Of a DNA stretch of 64,000 bases, positions 8,588 through 17,190 are shown one piece after another (the first letter of the stretch is position 1; each line of letters starts with the position of its first letter). The DNA comes from CAIRDP01 sp037138335 (GTDB taxonomy: Bacteria > Bacteroidota > Bacteroidia > Bacteroidales > FEN-979), in contig JBAXIO010000008.1 of NCBI GenBank assembly GCA_037138335.1, positions 62,001-126,000 of the forward strand, written 5' to 3'. The notes under the pieces were generated by a model. That model was given only the letters and a program-made list of their open reading frames with translations. It did no database searches and was not told the origin of the DNA. The position numbers and the translations under genes were made by a program.

Positions 8588-8769
8588 TTATAGATAGCTA
8601 TTTTATGGAGTTGATAAATCAAAGATAATCAATCGGTCTTTGTCTTTGCATCCCCAGCAACCATCTTTTTTAAAACTTCCCTCCAAGATTTTTATATTTA
8701 ATTCTATCAAACCCTATCAAGGGTAACATGAATCCTTTTCTGAGGATTGAAAAAAGAATCCCATTATGA
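8588..8769. promoter_or_regulatory. Divergent intergenic region
   Basis: The 182 bp between the large minus-strand gene and the plus-strand polymerase-like gene must contain both promoters. It is AT-rich; I see no clean TAnnTTTG element and no strong inverted repeat. Confidence 0.35.
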
Positions 8770-9924
8770 ATGACATTACTTATCCCAAAACCCCTTGAAC
8801 ACCTAATCGATGTTAAGAAAATCAAGTACAAGAACGAATATATAAAGACCGTACACCTGTTTCATCTGGTTCACCGATTTATCTATGAATGGACTTTCGA
8901 CAGAAAGGACGTACCACTCTACTCTAAAACCTTACAGAATATCTATGGAATGAAATATCACCTGTTACTGGAATACCTCATGGAGAACAGTATCATTAAA
9001 CAGACAGGGAACTATTCCACCGAAACAGGAGCAGCGAACAAATATAAACTACTCGTCCCTCTGGATGTTGATGTCCTGATTTACCAATCCAAGGATTATG
9101 TATTCAACAAGAATTACCTTACCTATTTGGAGGAAAAGAAAAAATCCATCCTTGACGTTAAAAGTCCAATTCCTATACCAGTACGAAAGAAACTCCTGTC
9201 AGACCTAAAATCAGTGACTATAACCAATTACAATGAAGCCATCCGATTTATTAATGAAGCCATTAAGAATAACCGAAGAAAGTACCTGAAAAATCTTATC
9301 ATGATAACCAAACTTAGGGATGGAGATATCTTCTGGGATTTTGACAAACACGGTAGATTCCATTCCAACCTAACCAGTTTAATGAAAGACATCAGGGAGA
9401 ATTATTTATTGATAGACGGAGAACCCATTCGCTCGCTTGATATAAAGACATCACAACCATTCTTTCTTGTACAGATAATGAAACGAGAATGGTTGGTCAA
9501 CAGTGACCCGGAAATTCAACAGTTTATCAAGTTAGTGGAGACAGGAGATTTATATAACCATTTTATCCAACGATATCCAGATATGTTTACCGATAGAAAA
9601 TCAGTTAAACCAATGGTATTTAAATGTCTATTCGATGAAGAAAAGTATAATCATGTGTATAAAGAATTATTCAGGAGTGAATTTCCAGTTGTCTATGAAT
9701 TTATTGAAAACTATCATGGTAATTATGGAGAACCACTTTGGAAAACTCTGCAAAGGATGGAAAGTCAGCTCATTTTTGGCACAATCTATCCAATAATAAT
9801 CAGTGAAATAAAAGGTATAAAGATGTTTTCAGTTCATGATTCAATTCATTACCCGGAAAAATATCACGGCAGGGTGAAAAAGATTTGGGATGCAGCGCTG
9901 GAAGAGGTAATCAATAAAGGATAA
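8770..9924 (+). CDS. Family A polymerase-like palm-domain protein
   Basis: A 384-residue protein whose C-terminal ~190 residues follow the motif order of family A DNA polymerases. GRFHSNLTSLMKDIR (~197-211) resembles the segment before motif A; RSLDIKTSQPFF (~219-230) resembles motif A, with Asp as the probable metal ligand and an SQ step; KPMVFKCLF (~279) stands where the O-helix (motif B) would be, with FPVVYEFIEN after it; and FSVHDSIHYPE (~352) matches motif C (VHDE/S). There is no 3'-5' exonuclease domain and the whole is far shorter than Pol I. A replication protein of a phage or plasmid is a reasonable inference. ATG at 8770 is used because the ATG at 8766 is in a frame that stops at once. 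Confidence 0.6.
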   Translation: MTLLIPKPLEHLIDVKKIKYKNEYIKTVHLFHLVHRFIYEWTFDRKDVPLYSKTLQNIYGMKYHLLLEYLMENSIIKQTGNYSTETGAANKYKLLVPLDVDVLIYQSKDYVFNKNYLTYLEEKKKSILDVKSPIPIPVRKKLLSDLKSVTITNYNEAIRFINEAIKNNRRKYLKNLIMITKLRDGDIFWDFDKHGRFHSNLTSLMKDIRENYLLIDGEPIRSLDIKTSQPFFLVQIMKREWLVNSDPEIQQFIKLVETGDLYNHFIQRYPDMFTDRKSVKPMVFKCLFDEEKYNHVYKELFRSEFPVVYEFIENYHGNYGEPLWKTLQRMESQLIFGTIYPIIISEIKGIKMFSVHDSIHYPEKYHGRVKKIWDAALEEVINKG

Positions 9925-10165
9925 AAAAAAAGCGCCAAATAGTATGAATATTGATATAATACCATATATGTTGTATAAATACGAGGAAACATATGATGGA
10001 TAAGGGATTGAGTGGTTTTTGGGTGGCTATAGGATGAAACATGATAAACTTCCACCGAATTCGGTATGGATTATTATTACTCGGGATTTCAGAGTTTTTG
10101 ACCCTCAGGTAATTTATATATAAACCTATCACCCTTTGAACGGGTAAAAAACAATCACCATTTAT
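9925..10165. other. AT-rich intergenic region before the RHH/ParB-like genes
   Basis: 241 bp upstream of the ribbon-helix-helix and ParB-like genes. One very short frame (ATG 10034 to TAA 10121-10123, 29 residues, MKHDKLPPNSVWIIITRDFR...) may be a micro-gene. The AT-richness and position make it a candidate operator or partition site, but I see no iterons. Confidence 0.3.
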
Positions 10166-10378
10166 ATGGAATCAGATGAAATGAACCTATTCCACGAGTA
10201 CTTAATCAGGTTAGATGACGACCTCTCATCAAAACTGGTTCACTTTTCTAAGACAAACGACATGACCATAACAGGTACGGTTCGAAGAAGTCTCCGTCAA
10301 TTCTTGGAAAGTGTAGAATCACAAGAACCCCTCAGGGTAAAAAATAAGACAAAGGTGAATGAAAATCGAGATTTGTAA
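10166..10378 (+). CDS. Ribbon-helix-helix DNA-binding protein
   Basis: A 70-residue protein with the CopG/Arc-type layout: a strand EYLIRLDDDLSSKLVHFSK (~11-29), then a helix ending NDMTITGTVRRSLRQFLES (~31-49), then a basic tail. This is the standard pattern for ribbon-helix-helix repressors and partition proteins. It overlaps the ParB-like gene by 20 bp, so the pair is probably translated together, as in small plasmid segregation or copy-control modules. The target may be its own upstream AT-rich region. Confidence 0.65.
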   Translation: MESDEMNLFHEYLIRLDDDLSSKLVHFSKTNDMTITGTVRRSLRQFLESVESQEPLRVKNKTKVNENRDL

Positions 10379-11402
10379 ATTGACATCACACCCTTATAAT
10401 CATAGAATCTACGGGTACACAGACAACACTGAACTGACCGAAAAGATTAAATCTTCCGGATGGATAAAACCAATATTAGTCACTAAGGATTACATGGTAA
10501 TTTCCGGACACAGAAGAATTGAAGTTTGTAAAACTCTTGGTATTTCTGAGATTGAGTGTGAAATTGTCGATGATGACCCTTTAAAACAACTGGAACTGTT
10601 TGTTAGTGAGAATTTCTATCGTGTCAAGACGACTACCCAACTAATGAAGGAATCCGAAATCTACTTTGATATTGAGAAAAAGAAAGCATATCAACGAATT
10701 ATGTCTGGGGTGACCCCTGAGACAGGCATGACTTCTGGTCGAACTACTGAAATCGTGGCAAAGAAAATCGGGATGGGGGAAACTTCTTATAAAAAAGGGA
10801 AGAAGGTCATGGAGTATATAAAGGATTATCCCGAGTACACATGGCTCTTTGAAAATCTTCTTGACCAATCCATCGACAAATCAGCTCAAACGACTGAGAA
10901 ACCCCCAGAATTTCTTGATAAAGTTATTGAAACCGCCAGTGGAAACTCCGAAATGATAATTCCCGTAATTAAGGAACTTGAACAAGAAGAACAGAAATCT
11001 CATACTCCCCTACCACCGGGGAAATACGGTGTCATTCTCTTTAACCTTACTGACCGATTTACTGGAAACCTTCTTCTTACAGATATATCGTCCATCTGTC
11101 AGGAGGATTGCATTCTTTGTATGTGGGTCAAACCAAATCAAGTCTCTTGGGGATTAGAACTTTGTACTCACTGGAAATTTAGATATTCCCGTTGTCTGAT
11201 TTGGAACAAGGATACAGAAAGTGACATCACATTCAATTGTGAACTATTACTAATTTCTGTAAAAGGTAGCCCCAATATTGTCTTTAAATCATACGAATCA
11301 TCCTCAGAGAAACCACTTTTCGTTGAAAATCTAATAAACAAGGGGTATCCAGAACTTTCGAAAGTTGAAATATTTGTTGGGGATGGATGGAGGATTTGGT
11401 AG
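10359..11402 (+). CDS. ParB-like domain fused to a degenerate MT-A70 methylase
   Basis: A 347-residue two-part protein. Residues ~1-75 are a ParB/Srx-type domain with VISGHRRIEVCKTLG (47-61, the GHRR signature); ~100-180 may be the DNA-binding linker (SENFYRVKTT; IGMGETSYKKGKKVMEYI). Residues ~220-347 follow the MT-A70 (METTL3/M.MunI-like) order: a strand, ILCMWVKPNQ, CTHWKFRYSRCLIWNKD, LLLISVKGSP, SSEKPLFVENLI and a terminal EIFVGDGWRIW. The catalytic DPPW is missing: the expected strand reads KYGVILFNLTDRF. The enzyme half is therefore probably inactive and may bind DNA or SAM only. ParB-methylase fusions are common in phages and plasmids; the loss of the motif is the odd point. Confidence 0.7.
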   Translation: MKIEICKLTSHPYNHRIYGYTDNTELTEKIKSSGWIKPILVTKDYMVISGHRRIEVCKTLGISEIECEIVDDDPLKQLELFVSENFYRVKTTTQLMKESEIYFDIEKKKAYQRIMSGVTPETGMTSGRTTEIVAKKIGMGETSYKKGKKVMEYIKDYPEYTWLFENLLDQSIDKSAQTTEKPPEFLDKVIETASGNSEMIIPVIKELEQEEQKSHTPLPPGKYGVILFNLTDRFTGNLLLTDISSICQEDCILCMWVKPNQVSWGLELCTHWKFRYSRCLIWNKDTESDITFNCELLLISVKGSPNIVFKSYESSSEKPLFVENLINKGYPELSKVEIFVGDGWRIW

Positions 11403-11491
11403 GTTTTATAATATCCTTAGAACTTGTTCATTATTGTTTTTTAAAATAGAGAAAAATGCTTTCATTCAGGCATTAGTGTGGGGACTTTCTT

Positions 11492-11499
11492 TATATTTG
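11492..11499 (+). promoter_or_regulatory. Candidate -7 promoter element TATATTTG
   Basis: Matches the bacteroidetal TAnnTTTG -7 consensus, 22 bp before the ATG of the small membrane protein at 11522. The -33 element is not clear. Confidence 0.4.
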
Positions 11500-11521
11500 C
11501 TTTAAACTAATACAATACGTT

Positions 11522-11968
11522 ATGAATATTCAAAATATCATTATTTATATTTTGGCTTTTTTATCAATGACAAGCTTGATTGGTGTCATTATTGCCCTCA
11601 TTAAATTTCGAAGTTTAGGAATAAATTTTGAGAAAACCTTTAACGAAAGAGATATCTTTTATTATCAAAGATTTAATATTCACCCTCGATTGACAAGAAT
11701 AATAAGAGAAATTGAAATTGAAATGGATATTCGGCTTACTCGTGGAAGTAGAGAAATGATTGCCATTCCACTAATTGAACTTAGAGAATATGACGAAGAT
11801 ATTAATTGGGGCGAAGTAAAAAAGAGTGTGAAAGATTTAGTTTTGACAATGAAGGAATATCAGCTTCAATATAAAAGTCAACGCAAATTTGATTCATTCT
11901 CACTGATATTCTCCCTTCATAAAAGATTTTGTAACATTCCACCATTTTGTAAACCCACTGAAAATTGA
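11522..11968 (+). CDS. Small membrane-anchored hypothetical protein
   Basis: A 148-residue protein with one strong membrane segment (residues ~5-27, IIIYILAFLSMTSLIGVIIALI) followed by a soluble, charged domain containing FNERDIFYYQRF and EIEIEMDIRLTRG. It has no lipobox or cleavable signal. It sits 15 bp upstream of another small membrane protein on the same strand. No family recognised. A membrane sensor or effector role within an accessory system is possible but not shown. Confidence 0.55.
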   Translation: MNIQNIIIYILAFLSMTSLIGVIIALIKFRSLGINFEKTFNERDIFYYQRFNIHPRLTRIIREIEIEMDIRLTRGSREMIAIPLIELREYDEDINWGEVKKSVKDLVLTMKEYQLQYKSQRKFDSFSLIFSLHKRFCNIPPFCKPTEN

Positions 11969-11983
11969 TAAAACTAATTTTTT

Positions 11984-12391
11984 ATGTGTAATCCAGTTGT
12001 TCCCCCAGCTCAACCTGCAGCTCCCGTAGTTCCACAAATTATTTCTGATGGTAAGAAGGAGGCTTGTAAGACATACATTGAACAAACAAAGCTTCTTGTA
12101 ACCCTTTCTTCAGCATTTCTATTTGCCCCAATTGGTTTGTTCACTTTACTTAAAGATAAAACAGCAATTGGGATTACGGGGTGCCTTCTTGGGTGGTTAA
12201 TTGTAATGGAAATAGTATTCGTATTAAGTGTTTTATTTGGATATGTTGTTCACGGAACAATCGCTGGTTCACAAAATGATAATTCTTTCAATGTGTTTCG
12301 GACTGCAACAATGGTTTTTTCACTATTACAACTTGGCTCATATCTGTCTGGTATGGTGATTTTCGTTTTTCTAATTGTACATTTTGTTTAA
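11984..12391 (+). CDS. Small multi-pass membrane protein
   Basis: A 135-residue protein with a Pro/Ala/Val-rich N-terminus (MCNPVVPPAQPAAPVVPQ) and three membrane segments (~37-56, ~65-88, ~107-134), the last reaching the C-terminus. No family recognised. It follows the membrane-anchored protein by 15 bp and probably shares its transcript. The pattern of an N-terminal cytosolic tail and three helices has no catalytic residues that stand out. Confidence 0.55.
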   Translation: MCNPVVPPAQPAAPVVPQIISDGKKEACKTYIEQTKLLVTLSSAFLFAPIGLFTLLKDKTAIGITGCLLGWLIVMEIVFVLSVLFGYVVHGTIAGSQNDNSFNVFRTATMVFSLLQLGSYLSGMVIFVFLIVHFV

Positions 12392-12477
12392 TCACAAGAT
12401 TAGGTATCTCACTTCTGTTTTTATCAAATTATACAGTATTCCTCCTTCCTTGATTTTTTTTATAATTTCTGCGATTC

Positions 12478-12485
12478 TACCTTTG
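12478..12485 (+). promoter_or_regulatory. Candidate -7 promoter element TACCTTTG
   Basis: A perfect TAnnTTTG ending 4 nt before the ATG of the AAA+ ATPase gene (12490). If used, transcription would start at or near the ATG, giving a leaderless or nearly leaderless mRNA. Confidence 0.5.
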
Positions 12486-12489
12486 TAGT

Positions 12490-14184
12490 ATGAGTCAAGA
12501 AATAGAAGGTAATCAAGTAATAAAAGCCATCGATACAATTTACCAAAAAGGTAACAAATCCAAATTTTCACCACATTTTCAGCAATCCGTAGCCAAGGAA
12601 TCTAAAATCATTTGTGAATACTTGGGTATCGAATCAACAACTCAGTCAATTTTTTGGGCTATTCTTTTTTCGATGTCAATCGAAAAAAATTCCTCTATAG
12701 ACATCGATGACTTCAGTATGTATTTAGGTATTACTGTACTTCGAGTGTTCACATTCCAAAGCCATTTCGATGAATTGGTAAAAAGAAAATTAATCCTCAG
12801 ACAAAAAACCTCAAGACGAAGAAGATGTTCAGAGAGTTTGAATTATTTGAGCTTGTATGTTCCCGGTGATATCATTCATTGTGTCGTTACTGGAACACCC
12901 TTATCAAAAAGGAGAAAATCAGATTTGAGTTTCTACGAAATTCTGGATATAGTTTTTAATCTTTTTGAGCAGAAAGATAACGGCTATATTGATATGGAGG
13001 AATTTGTTTCTGAGATAGAAGCATTGACGACTGAGAATAAAAAACAACCCATCGTTCGGCAAATTCTGAATTTTAAACTTCCAAGTTTTGAACTTGGTAT
13101 CCTACTTGTGATTCTTCAACAATTTACAGAGGGCTATCAATCGATTGATTTAGTGAAGTTATCAAGAACTTTTCTGAACGATACTAATAAACAAATCCAC
13201 TTTCGAAAAGAATTCATGAGCGGTAACACTAAACTTCAAAAATTGAATCTGGTGGACTTGGAAACAGAATCGACATTTCGAAGTGATAAAACTATAACAT
13301 TGACCCAGAAAGGTAAGGAGCTGTTTGGAGAGGATAAGAACCTGTTTATGGAACAGGAAAGTCAACAACAAAATGATATAATTCAGTCATCCAGTATTAT
13401 CGAACAGAAGTTATTCTTCAATGAAAGGGAAAAAAAGGAAATAGATACACTAACCAAAATGTTAATTCCTGCCCAATACAACGAAATTGTACATCGGCTG
13501 AAAAAAAACAAAATGAAAGGGAATTTTACGATTCTCTTCAGCGGTCAGGCAGGTACAGGTAAAACCGAATTGGTATACCAAATAGCCAAGGTTACTGGCC
13601 GAGATATTAAACGAGTCGATATTTCCCAAACTAAAAGTAAGTGGTTCGGAGAATCAGAAAAACGGATAAAGGCTGTATTTGATTCATACAAAAAACTTGT
13701 AAAGAATTCTTCTTTGACCCCCATCCTGCTTTTTAATGAAGCAGATGGGGTTTTTGGAACTCGAAAGACCCTTGGAAATTCTTCAGTTGATCAAACAGAA
13801 AATGCCATACAAACAATCATCCTACAAGAGATGGAAGATTTTGAAGGTATAATGATAGCAACCACCAACCTTCCAACACACCTGAAGGAGTTCGAAAGAC
13901 GACTGCTTTTCAAAATAGCTTTTAACAAACCGAATTCCAGTACACGGTTACTGATTATGCAGGATAAAATACCTTTCCTGACGGTTGAACAGATTCAACA
14001 ACTATCAGAACGATATAGTCTTACAGGTGGACAGGTTATGAATATATCAAAGAAGCTGATGATGAATCAAATTTTAACTGGGAATACACCCTCGATGTGT
14101 GAAATTTTGGAAATGTGTGAGGCGGAATTCTTAGTTAAAAAGGAAGAAAGGAATCCGATTGGGTTCAAAATCATGAATACTTGA
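12490..14184 (+). CDS. AAA+ ATPase (Cdc48/FtsH-like class)
   Basis: A 564-residue protein. The N-terminal ~320 residues are helical, charged and unassigned, with possible winged-helix stretches. The AAA+ module occupies ~340-540: Walker A GQAGTGKTE (~352-360), a KSKWFGESEKRIKAVFD segment typical of Cdc48/FtsH-class proteins, Walker B PILLFNEAD (~411-419; the second acidic residue of the usual DE is here E in NEAD), sensor 1 MIATTN (~454-459) and an Arg-finger-like FERRLL (~466-471). It is 73 bp upstream of the DNA methylase gene on the same strand. Classic partners would be a protease or unfoldase target; here it may serve the neighbouring restriction-modification pair or be separate defence cargo. 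Confidence 0.8.
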   Translation: MSQEIEGNQVIKAIDTIYQKGNKSKFSPHFQQSVAKESKIICEYLGIESTTQSIFWAILFSMSIEKNSSIDIDDFSMYLGITVLRVFTFQSHFDELVKRKLILRQKTSRRRRCSESLNYLSLYVPGDIIHCVVTGTPLSKRRKSDLSFYEILDIVFNLFEQKDNGYIDMEEFVSEIEALTTENKKQPIVRQILNFKLPSFELGILLVILQQFTEGYQSIDLVKLSRTFLNDTNKQIHFRKEFMSGNTKLQKLNLVDLETESTFRSDKTITLTQKGKELFGEDKNLFMEQESQQQNDIIQSSSIIEQKLFFNEREKKEIDTLTKMLIPAQYNEIVHRLKKNKMKGNFTILFSGQAGTGKTELVYQIAKVTGRDIKRVDISQTKSKWFGESEKRIKAVFDSYKKLVKNSSLTPILLFNEADGVFGTRKTLGNSSVDQTENAIQTIILQEMEDFEGIMIATTNLPTHLKEFERRLLFKIAFNKPNSSTRLLIMQDKIPFLTVEQIQQLSERYSLTGGQVMNISKKLMMNQILTGNTPSMCEILEMCEAEFLVKKEERNPIGFKIMNT

Positions 14185-14257
14185 CAGATGCTTTCTTTGG
14201 GTATTTAGATTCGTTCCTGAGAATTTTAGCATTACTTTTGAAACACATTTTCTTGGT

Positions 14258-15955
14258 ATGACCAATAAACTTTTTAGAAAGCATAGTGGAGCCACATTCA
14301 CACCTGAAGGGCTAGCTGATTTCCTTTCTGAACGAATTATTAAATATCTCAACACTGCTACTATCAGAATATTAGACCCGGCATGTGGAGAGGGTGAGCT
14401 ATTGGTGTCAATTGGTAAGAAACTTAATGATAGAAGAGTTAACTTCAATCTGACAGGAATAGATTCAAATAATGACTATCTGAATGTTGCCCAACAAAGG
14501 ATAAGGTCAGAAACTGCCCAAAATCCTATTATAATTTCTGGAGACTTCTTAGAAAGTTTTAATTTGGTCAGTGACCAGTTGTCATTTGACCTCTTTACCA
14601 CCCCCGCTCTTCAGGATTTAGCTGTCAATGTTGTGATAGCCAATCCACCATATGTTCGAACCCAGATATTGGGTACGGAGAAGGCTCAACTTATCGCTAA
14701 AAAATTCAATCTTAAAGGAAGGGTGGATTTATATTATCCATTCCTTATTGGAATGACGACCTGCCTTCAAGAAGGTGGAATTTTGGGGGTTTTGACTTCA
14801 AACAGATATCTATCCACAAAAAGTGGTGAGAGCATCAGAAAATATCTTGCCGATAACTACGAGATTTTAGAAATCATTGATTTAGGGGATACAAAATTGT
14901 TTGATGCTGCTGTTCTTCCCGCAATCTTTATTGGAAGAAAACAAAAAAAGACAAACCCTTCACCCATCTTCATGAAAATATATGAAGAATCCAGAGTAAA
15001 TTCACAAAATGCCACTCAAGCCAATAGTGTTTTTGAAATCCTTAATAGTGAAAAGACAGGAAGTTTTCATTTGGGAAATAAGTACTATCATAAAACAGAG
15101 GGCGTATTAGTCACAAGTAATTCAAAAGGTCACCCTTGGAGCATGCTGTCTAATGAAGAATCTGGATGGGTTTCCAAAATTGATGGTTCAACAAAATTTC
15201 GTGTGGGGGACTTTTTCAAAGTTCGAGTTGGAATTAAAACTACGGCTGATAAGATTTTTATTCGGGAAGATTGGAATGACCTTGGAAAACTTAAGCCAGA
15301 GGAAACATTATTAAAAGAATTAATATCACAAGAGAACATTCAAAAATGGAATTTTTCACAGAATAGTAATTTAAAAGTCCTATATCCGTATACTACTGTC
15401 AATGGGAAGAAGGAGGTCTTGGACATTGATAATTTCCCTAAGGCTAAAAAATATTTTCTTGCCCATGAAAATGATTTAAAGAAACGGAAATATGTAATTA
15501 AAGCAGGTAGAAAATGGTACGAGATCTGGGTTCCGCACAACCCAGATTTTTGGAGATTACCAAAACTTGTTTTCCCTGATATCAGTGATAATCCAAGGTT
15601 TTGTTTTGATTTAAGTGGGAAAATTGTAAACGGGAATTGTTATTGGATAGTAGGTTCTGAAGAATCTGATATCGACATTTTGTTATTAATTCAAGGGGTC
15701 GCAAATTCAAAATTGATGATAAAGTACCATGATTCCGTTTTCAACAATAAGTTGTATTCTGGAAGAAGAAGGTATTTTACTCAATATGTCGAAAAGTACC
15801 CAATACCGAATATCGACCTACCTGTTTCTAACGAAATTATTCAGATTGTAAAAGAACTAAATGATTCTTCATCTCCAGAACGAATACTAAATCTGGAAAA
15901 TGAGCTTGAATTGAAGGTTGCGGAAGCATTTGGAGTTAACCCTATTTTAATCTAA
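14258..15955 (+). CDS. Type II DNA adenine-N6 methyltransferase
   Basis: A 565-residue class I SAM methylase. Motif I is ILDPACGEGELLVSIG (~38-53), an acidic strand GIDSNNDY follows, and the catalytic NPPY is in VVIANPPYVRT (~125-135), which makes it an N6-adenine enzyme of the gamma-type order. GRVDLYYPFLIG (~150-161) and EGGILGVLTSNRYLSTKSG are typical of this family. The C-terminal half (~310-565), with VNGNCYWIV and RRRYFTQYVEKYPIP, is the target recognition part. It meets the restriction endonuclease gene tail to tail with a 4-bp overlap. The recognition sequence cannot be told from sequence alone. Confidence 0.88.
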   Translation: MTNKLFRKHSGATFTPEGLADFLSERIIKYLNTATIRILDPACGEGELLVSIGKKLNDRRVNFNLTGIDSNNDYLNVAQQRIRSETAQNPIIISGDFLESFNLVSDQLSFDLFTTPALQDLAVNVVIANPPYVRTQILGTEKAQLIAKKFNLKGRVDLYYPFLIGMTTCLQEGGILGVLTSNRYLSTKSGESIRKYLADNYEILEIIDLGDTKLFDAAVLPAIFIGRKQKKTNPSPIFMKIYEESRVNSQNATQANSVFEILNSEKTGSFHLGNKYYHKTEGVLVTSNSKGHPWSMLSNEESGWVSKIDGSTKFRVGDFFKVRVGIKTTADKIFIREDWNDLGKLKPEETLLKELISQENIQKWNFSQNSNLKVLYPYTTVNGKKEVLDIDNFPKAKKYFLAHENDLKKRKYVIKAGRKWYEIWVPHNPDFWRLPKLVFPDISDNPRFCFDLSGKIVNGNCYWIVGSEESDIDILLLIQGVANSKLMIKYHDSVFNNKLYSGRRRYFTQYVEKYPIPNIDLPVSNEIIQIVKELNDSSSPERILNLENELELKVAEAFGVNPILI

Positions 15956-17049
15956 TCGAAATCTAATCCGAAGGTTTCTTCTAAATCAATGAAGAAATCT
16001 TTTCTCAGTGGGATTTGAATTTTCTTGTTTATTCCTTTCCCCTTGAACTGTTGGAATCTTGAAAAGAAATCTTTCCCAGTTGTAAGAAAAAAATGAGTCA
16101 ATTGAACTTCACCATTTTGACTCTTTCCATAGAAAAGGGCATACCTGACATCACAATGTCGAATCGTCATACCACAAACTTTAGGGATACTTAATAGTGA
16201 TTCACTGTTGGGATTGACTAATCCAAGGTCAATTGTTGGGGAGGTTTGAAGTTTGACTTCTAAAAGTTGATTCCTAATATCTGGAAATTGACCATCATCC
16301 CTATATCTTTGATAGCCAAGTTTCGAACATACCAACCTCTGAAGTTCAGCACCCCGATTTCTTTCTTGGTCAATACCAGAATCGGTTATCTTTTCTCCAA
16401 CAAGTGTCTTTAATAAGTCATAAAGGTTTTTTATCGAAAAGAGATTACCGACTGTGGGAGTAAGAGCTGGGTTAGAAGGCAATGTAATTTTTCCAGAATC
16501 ATTCGCGTTTAGAATCCTTTGAGTAACCTCGGTGTCATTTGAACTGATTAATTCACTTGGGTTTTCACCAATGTCTAATCTGGCTTGAAATTTTTGTGTT
16601 AAAGTTCCAGTTGTGTCTAATTTCACAAGGTCACTTCCCGTTACTACCTTTACTTGGGTAACTAAACCCTTCTGGTTTAACCGAATAAGAACATACCTTC
16701 TGGTAGCATCTAATTCTTCATTCCAAACTTGAAGGTTATTTGCTTTTTGGACATATGTATCAAACTTTTGTCCATAAAATCGAGGTTGAATCTTTTTGAA
16801 ACTCTTCGGTACTGGATAATTGAGTGCCTCACAGACCTTGGTTTTAGCTTCTTTGGAACGGGTACGAAGAGCAAATTTCCCCAAATCTAAATTTTTCAAT
16901 TTAATATCCAAGAAGGCTTCTAATTCGTCATTTGTCAACCAAAGACTCGCGTCATCGACCTCAATTTCGTCATAAATCGTGAGGCTCCTCTTTTTAATAT
17001 TCTCTATCTTTTCTAAGGCACTTTTGAGAACTTCTTCCATAATAGCCAT
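15952..17049 (-). CDS. Type II restriction endonuclease (PD-(D/E)xK)
   Basis: A 365-residue protein convergent with the adenine methylase (4-bp overlap). It contains QFPDIRNQLLEVKLQ, giving Asp257, Glu264 and Lys266, that is PD-X6-ExK, the metal-binding core of PD-(D/E)xK nucleases. RGAELQRLVC (~232-241) precedes it and Glu235 may be the additional core acid. The combination of a 565-residue N6-adenine methylase and a 365-residue nuclease is of normal size for a type II system cutting an unmodified palindrome. I do not recognise the exact specificity family. Its promoter must lie in the AT-rich 140 bp before the recombinase gene. Confidence 0.82.
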   Translation of the reverse strand: MAIMEEVLKSALEKIENIKKRSLTIYDEIEVDDASLWLTNDELEAFLDIKLKNLDLGKFALRTRSKEAKTKVCEALNYPVPKSFKKIQPRFYGQKFDTYVQKANNLQVWNEELDATRRYVLIRLNQKGLVTQVKVVTGSDLVKLDTTGTLTQKFQARLDIGENPSELISSNDTEVTQRILNANDSGKITLPSNPALTPTVGNLFSIKNLYDLLKTLVGEKITDSGIDQERNRGAELQRLVCSKLGYQRYRDDGQFPDIRNQLLEVKLQTSPTIDLGLVNPNSESLLSIPKVCGMTIRHCDVRYALFYGKSQNGEVQLTHFFLTTGKDFFSRFQQFKGKGINKKIQIPLRKDFFIDLEETFGLDFD

Positions 17050-17190
17050 GTTTACGACAGATTGATTATTAGTCGTAAAAATAGCGATGTTTTAGATTCA
17101 ATGTTTAATCTTATTCCTGTTTTACAAAAAATCGCTCTTTTTTTTATCCGAAGCAGCCTCTTTATTTTTGTTTGTCATTAGTCTAACCCT

